Shown here piece after piece: positions 6,645-9,771 of a stretch of DNA of 9,771 bases. Source of the stretch: Flavobacteriales bacterium. GTDB lineage: Bacteria > Bacteroidota > Bacteroidia > Flavobacteriales_D > SKUL01. The DNA lies in the NCBI GenBank assembly GCA_007129985.1, contig SKUL01000294.1, positions 1 through 9,771 on the forward strand, given 5' to 3'. Below the pieces are notes generated by a model that saw only the letters and a program-made list of their open reading frames with translations, made no database searches and was not told the DNA's origin. A program made the position numbers and the translations under genes. Numbering within the stretch: position 1 is the first letter of the stretch; each line of letters starts with the position of its first letter.

Positions 6645-6686
6645 GGGGCAAACTGCTTGGCCGGTCAAGTCTCTGGCCGGAAGCTG

Positions 6687-6694
6687 CAAAGGTA
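6687..6694 (-). promoter_or_regulatory. -7 promoter element for gatC-rbfA-permease
   Basis: Minus-strand TACCTTTG matches the Bacteroidota -7 consensus TAnnTTTG exactly and lies 42 bp before the gatC ATG, placing the transcript start near 6680. At the -33 position I see ATG rather than the preferred TTG, 20 bp upstream. This element also argues against the longer upstream gatC start. Confidence 0.6.
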
Positions 6695-6778
6695 GGAAAT
6701 CTGTGACGGGTTGACATGGGTTTAATACCCGCGCCTCAAAAAGTACCTGTGTTACGTCAAAACAACCCAAATACCTTG

Positions 6779-6786
6779 TAATATTG
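6779..6786 (+). promoter_or_regulatory. Weak candidate -7 element for the glycosyltransferase gene
   Basis: TAATATTG is one base off TAnnTTTG and lies 26 bp before the ATG at 6813. No TTG is found at the proper -33 distance. A promoter is needed in this divergent gap for the plus-strand gene, but this is only the best local candidate. The rest of the 168-bp gap shows nothing else clear beyond a short inverted repeat, GGGTTTAATACCC, at 6718-6730. Confidence 0.25.
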
Positions 6787-6812
6787 ATGCCCTAAAAAAC
6801 CAACCTCAACCC

Positions 6813-8423
6813 ATGAAGGCTTTGAAATGCCATTTCTTACAACGTGCGGAACTGATGATCGAATCTCTCGGTACGGACAGGCTTGTTTTGGCCGGAATGG
6901 TGCTTCTTTCACTGTTGTACCTTACCCCCATGCTTGGCGAAGGGATGATGCGTACGCACATGTGGCGTCAGGCCGATTGCCTCTCTATTACCCACCATTA
7001 CTACACGGGCAATCCTTTTTTGGAGCCAGAAATGCATATTCAACTTGGGCATAACTATACGACCGGGAAGTCGGCAGGGGAATTTCCGGTTCTGTATTAC
7101 ATGGTGGCAGGCTTCTGGAAGGTATTCGGAAAGTCGTACCTCAGCTTCAGGCTTTTTTACCTCATCATTTTTTTGGCGGGAATCTGGTCGTTCTACCGCT
7201 CACTCACCTTGCTTTTTGGTAGCAAATTCTGGCCGGCATGGATCAGTTTTCTGATGCTCACCTCTCCCATTTATGTGTACTACGGCGTGAGTTTTCTTAC
7301 CGATGTTCCTGCCTTTTCATTTGTGCTGATGGCCCTGTATTCACTGCTAATGTATCGGCTAAAAGGGCAAATTGGGTGGTTCGTTGGCAGTATACTTCTC
7401 TTTGCACTGGCGGGCTTGCTCAAGGTATCGAGCCTGATTGCTTTTGTGTTTTTGGCATTTGTTTTTTGCATGGAAGTTTTGGGAATCAAGACCCTTGGTC
7501 GCGAAAAGCTCTTCAAGAAACCGCTTAGAGAGGTCTTTGGATTATTGATGGTTCCGGTGCTGATCGTTGCATGGTACTACTACGCGCACCTGTACAATGT
7601 ACAATCAGATTTCAAATACACCTTTAACAGCATTCACCCCTTCTGGAAAGGCACCACCGAGGAGATGCAACGCTTTGGCGAAATGTTCGAGATGTACACC
7701 TTTTCATCCATATACCATGTGTCGGTGCTAGCGCTTCTTTTAGTCGCTCTTATTTACAATCTGTTTCGATTCAGGCAACTTTCATGGCTGGCCCGATTCA
7801 GCACCACGGTGATTCCTTTTGGCGGAACCCTCTATTTCTTTTTGTGGTTGCCCCTGATGAGTCATCACGACTACTACTACATCGCTCTGCTTATTCTGGT
7901 ACCAGCCATTCTGTTGCCTACGCTGTTTCAACTACGGCATCATCATTCGAAAGTATTGATGCAAAAGCCGATGCGCTACGCGGCAATCGGGTTTCTTGCA
8001 TTCAATATGCTGTACTGCATGGCTGTGGTGCACCTGCAATCCGACTACAAGAACTGGAGTCGGGTATTGATCACCAACAAACCTTTTCTGCAAATCAGAG
8101 ACTTTTTTAATTGGGAGCGCGAAATAAACCTGAGCCGCTTAACACGCATGGAGTCATACCTGATTGAGCTTGGAATTGATCAGGACGCGCGCGTTGTGGT
8201 ACTGCCCGATGAATCATTCAACATTACATTGTATCTACTGAATCGCAAGGGATGGACAGGCAGAGAGATGTTTCAAACCGTTGAAGACTTTGAGCGTTTA
8301 AAGCAGCGCGGTGCTACACACCTCATCATTATTGACGACAATCTGCTCAACGCCCCCTATCTGCAACCCTTTCTCAACAATCAAATCGGTGATTTTGAGG
8401 GCGTGCGCATTTTTCGCTTCTAA
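6813..8423 (+). CDS. GT-C type membrane glycosyltransferase (ArnT/PMT-like)
   Basis: A 536-residue polytopic membrane protein. The first helix (about 22-42) is followed by an outer loop with MWRQADCLSITHHYY (50-64). An acidic residue at this point (here D55) is the usual catalytic base of lipid-phosphosugar-dependent GT-C enzymes, and GEFPVLYYMVAGFW (89-102) and FLTDVPAFSF (161-170) fit the pattern of the PMT/ArnT family. About nine to eleven helices run to residue 408. The last 125 residues are soluble, with DARVVVLPDES (458-468) and a beta-rich end GATHLIIIDD (500-509). The family moves a sugar from a polyprenyl-phosphate carrier to lipid, glycan or protein outside the inner membrane; donor and acceptor are unknown here. 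ATG 6813 is used; ATG 6855 is an alternative. The gene stands alone between minus-strand genes. Confidence 0.8.
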   Translation: MKALKCHFLQRAELMIESLGTDRLVLAGMVLLSLLYLTPMLGEGMMRTHMWRQADCLSITHHYYTGNPFLEPEMHIQLGHNYTTGKSAGEFPVLYYMVAGFWKVFGKSYLSFRLFYLIIFLAGIWSFYRSLTLLFGSKFWPAWISFLMLTSPIYVYYGVSFLTDVPAFSFVLMALYSLLMYRLKGQIGWFVGSILLFALAGLLKVSSLIAFVFLAFVFCMEVLGIKTLGREKLFKKPLREVFGLLMVPVLIVAWYYYAHLYNVQSDFKYTFNSIHPFWKGTTEEMQRFGEMFEMYTFSSIYHVSVLALLLVALIYNLFRFRQLSWLARFSTTVIPFGGTLYFFLWLPLMSHHDYYYIALLILVPAILLPTLFQLRHHHSKVLMQKPMRYAAIGFLAFNMLYCMAVVHLQSDYKNWSRVLITNKPFLQIRDFFNWEREINLSRLTRMESYLIELGIDQDARVVVLPDESFNITLYLLNRKGWTGREMFQTVEDFERLKQRGATHLIIIDDNLLNAPYLQPFLNNQIGDFEGVRIFRF

Positions 8424-8425
8424 AA

Positions 8426-8485
8426 AGGCACAAAGGCAGCCGAAACCCGCCATTAAAGCAATTGTTCACGGCTTCCTTTGCGCCT
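8426..8485 (-). terminator. Terminator between convergent glycosyltransferase and pirin genes
   Basis: Arms AGGCACAAAGGCAGCCG (8426-8442) and CGGCTTCCTTTGCGCCT (8469-8485) pair at 15 of 17 positions around a 26-base loop. On the minus strand one of the two mismatches becomes a G-U pair, and the stem is followed by TTTTT (complement of 8422-8426), so it fits as an intrinsic terminator for the pirin gene, starting 15 bp past its stop. No T-run follows on the plus strand, so it would serve the glycosyltransferase transcript less well. Confidence 0.7.
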
Positions 8486-8499
8486 GAGCGAATTGAAAA

Positions 8500-9375
8500 T
8501 CAATCTTCCAAATACCCGAACTTACCGGTGTTGAAGTCCTCAAATGCCTGAATGAGTTCCTCGCGTGAATTCATCACAAACGGCCCGTGCGCGGCAATGG
8601 GCTCTCTTAAGGGTTCACCACTCAGCACCAGCACAACGGATTTCTCAGTGGCACGAATCGTGAAACGCTCTCCGTTGTTGGCCATCAGCACAAACTGGCT
8701 GGCATCTGCGTTGCGGTCGTTTACCTGCACGCTACCTTCAATCACCAACAAAGCCGTATTGAAGTGAGCGGGAAATTCGAACTCCACCTCACCACCGGCG
8801 TTCAGACGGGCGTGTTGCATGTGCAATGGCGAAAAGGTTTTGGCCGGACCGGCTGTACCGCGAAAGTCGCCCGCTATCACTTCTACTTCACCGGCGCCAT
8901 CATGCAGGGTATGGCGGCCCATGTCGGATGCTTTGATACCCTGGTATCCGGGTGGGTCCATTTTGTGTTTGGCCGGAAGATTCACCCAGAGTTGCACCAT
9001 CTGAAAATCGCCGCCCTCTTTACTGAACTGCTCTTCGTGATACTCTTTGTGGAGCACGCCCGACGCGGCAGTCATCCACTGCACATCACCTTCGCCTATT
9101 ACGCCACCACCACCGCTGCTGTCGTGATGCGCTACTTTGCCCGCGTATGCAATGGTAACGGTTTCAAAACCACGGTGCGGGTGAACACCTACGCCTCGTG
9201 GCTTCTCGCTGGGCGGAAAGTAGAAACGGGCGTTGTAATCGAGCATGATAAACGGATCCATGCGAATCATATTGAGTCGTTGATCGGATGGGATGAAGTT
9301 GTGCACCCTGAAACCGTCGCCTACATAGTGAGGCGGACGTGGAGTTACTACAGCTTCAATGCTTCTTGTTGCCAT
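8500..9375 (-). CDS. Pirin family protein
   Basis: A bicupin of 291 residues, the usual length for pirins. The N-terminal cupin holds the metal ligands: HPHRGFE (65-71, with H65 and H67) and GVLHKEYHE (106-114, with H109 and E111), spaced as in human pirin (His, His, His, Glu). WMTAASGVLHKEY is the family hallmark. Bacterial pirins bind iron or another divalent metal; some, such as YhhW, show quercetin 2,3-dioxygenase activity, but the natural role is mostly unknown. ATG start at 9373-9375, with a perfect -7 element 26 bp upstream, so it has its own promoter although the Crp/Fnr-type gene lies 82 bp before it on the same strand. Metal ligands all present; the gene looks intact. Confidence 0.93.
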   Translation of the reverse strand: MATRSIEAVVTPRPPHYVGDGFRVHNFIPSDQRLNMIRMDPFIMLDYNARFYFPPSEKPRGVGVHPHRGFETVTIAYAGKVAHHDSSGGGGVIGEGDVQWMTAASGVLHKEYHEEQFSKEGGDFQMVQLWVNLPAKHKMDPPGYQGIKASDMGRHTLHDGAGEVEVIAGDFRGTAGPAKTFSPLHMQHARLNAGGEVEFEFPAHFNTALLVIEGSVQVNDRNADASQFVLMANNGERFTIRATEKSVVLVLSGEPLREPIAAHGPFVMNSREELIQAFEDFNTGKFGYLED

Positions 9376-9400
9376 AAGTGGTCATTTTAGAATTGTGTTA

Positions 9401-9408
9401 CAAAGGTA
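9401..9408 (-). promoter_or_regulatory. -7 promoter element for the pirin gene
   Basis: Minus-strand TACCTTTG is an exact TAnnTTTG match, identical to the one before gatC, and lies 26 bp before the pirin ATG. As at gatC, the position 20 bp upstream reads ATG instead of TTG. The gap to the regulator gene is only 82 bp, so the regulator's stop is close to the -33 region. Confidence 0.6.
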
Positions 9409-9457
9409 TTTCAAGCCCGTTTCACCCACATTGACCTATGGTAAGTTCGGCGGGCAG

Positions 9458-9771
9458 CTACTTCTTGAAATGCTTCTCGGCCAGATCGCGCCGCACCCTG
9501 CTCAGGCTCTCGGGCGTAATGCCCAGGTAAGAGGCGATCATCCACTGGGGCACCCGAAGCATCAGGTCGGGGTAGCGCTGCACAAAATCCATGTAGCGGG
9601 TTTCGGCGTCAGCACCAATAAGCAGGTTGATGCGGTGCTGAAGGTGACGGATGTGGTTGTGGAGCAGCACTTCGTTAAACCTTCTGAAAACCGGGCTCAG
9701 CTCACGCGCCTTGCCAAAGAAGGATTCTTCCAGCACGCGCACGCGGGTATCGGTAATGGCGTCAATCTGGT
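9458..9771 (-). CDS. Crp/Fnr family transcriptional regulator, C-terminal part
   Basis: The frame is open from the window edge to TAG 9458-9460; about 104 residues are visible, so the N-terminal cyclic-nucleotide-binding fold is mostly outside. A GTG at 9740-9742 is not the start because the frame continues upstream (residues IDAITDTRVR). The visible part includes the long dimerisation helix (LSPVFRRFNEVLLHNHIRHL) and a C-terminal helix-turn-helix, VPQWMIASYLGITPESLSRVRR, ending in HFKK. This short ending after the recognition helix, without a full wing, is common among Bacteroidota members of the family. The effector is unknown. The gene precedes pirin on the same strand, which suggests, but does not show, that pirin is a target. 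Confidence 0.88.
   Translation of the reverse strand, partial: QIDAITDTRVRVLEESFFGKARELSPVFRRFNEVLLHNHIRHLQHRINLLIGADAETRYMDFVQRYPDLMLRVPQWMIASYLGITPESLSRVRRDLAEKHFKK

Noticed and set aside
6711..6716. TTGACA sequence resembling a proteobacterial -35 box
   Set aside because: No suitable partner box at the right spacing, and the window otherwise uses Bacteroidota-type promoter elements.
6645..6770. N-terminal extension of GatC by 42 residues
   Set aside because: The extra residues do not fit the family, the normal length is about 100, and a perfect -7 promoter element lies inside the extension.
9409..9457. Crp/Fnr operator upstream of pirin
   Set aside because: Only a 3-bp ACC/GGT dyad and a distant GCCCG/CGGGC pair are visible; neither resembles a convincing Crp/Fnr palindrome.

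Overview
The window looks like a chromosomal housekeeping segment from a member of the Bacteroidota, probably Flavobacteriales-like. Three things point there. The protein sequences resemble that group. The block rplM-rpsI-rpsB-tsf followed by pyrH-frr is typical of it. Several upstream regions carry the Bacteroidota -7 promoter element TAnnTTTG (perfect TACCTTTG copies at 6687-6694 and 9401-9408, both minus strand), while most genes lack a Shine-Dalgarno sequence. Base composition looks balanced, and I see no insertion sequences, tRNA, rRNA or CRISPR.

Layout. At 1-468 (+) is the C-terminal part of a radical SAM protein with a SPASM cysteine domain, cut by the window edge. At 469-661 lies a gap between convergent genes; it holds three 14-bp palindromes spaced exactly 33 bp apart and a separate hairpin next to frr. 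From 662 to 6644 everything is on the minus strand. In order of transcription: gatC, rbfA and an FtsX/LolE-type permease form one tight unit; rplM, rpsI, rpsB and tsf form a ribosomal protein/elongation factor unit ending in a strong intrinsic terminator (1996-2027); then pyrH and frr form a pair. A divergent 168-bp region separates gatC from a plus-strand GT-C type membrane glycosyltransferase (6813-8423). That gene converges on a minus-strand pirin gene (8500-9375) across a 60-bp inverted-repeat terminator. The window ends in the C-terminal part of a Crp/Fnr-type regulator on the minus strand.

How it fits together. Most of the window serves translation: ribosomal proteins L13, S9 and S2, elongation factor Ts, ribosome recycling factor, 30S maturation factor RbfA and the GatC subunit of tRNA amidotransferase, with PyrH supplying UDP for pyrimidine nucleotides. 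The permease, glycosyltransferase, SPASM protein, pirin and Crp/Fnr regulator are unrelated neighbours, although the last two may form a regulator-target pair.

I found no clearly new multi-gene system. The signals most worth a second look are in non-coding DNA: the 33-bp-phased palindrome array, a structured leader with two competing pairings upstream of rpsB, and an rplM leader in which a small hairpin lies between an SD-like element and a GTG start.
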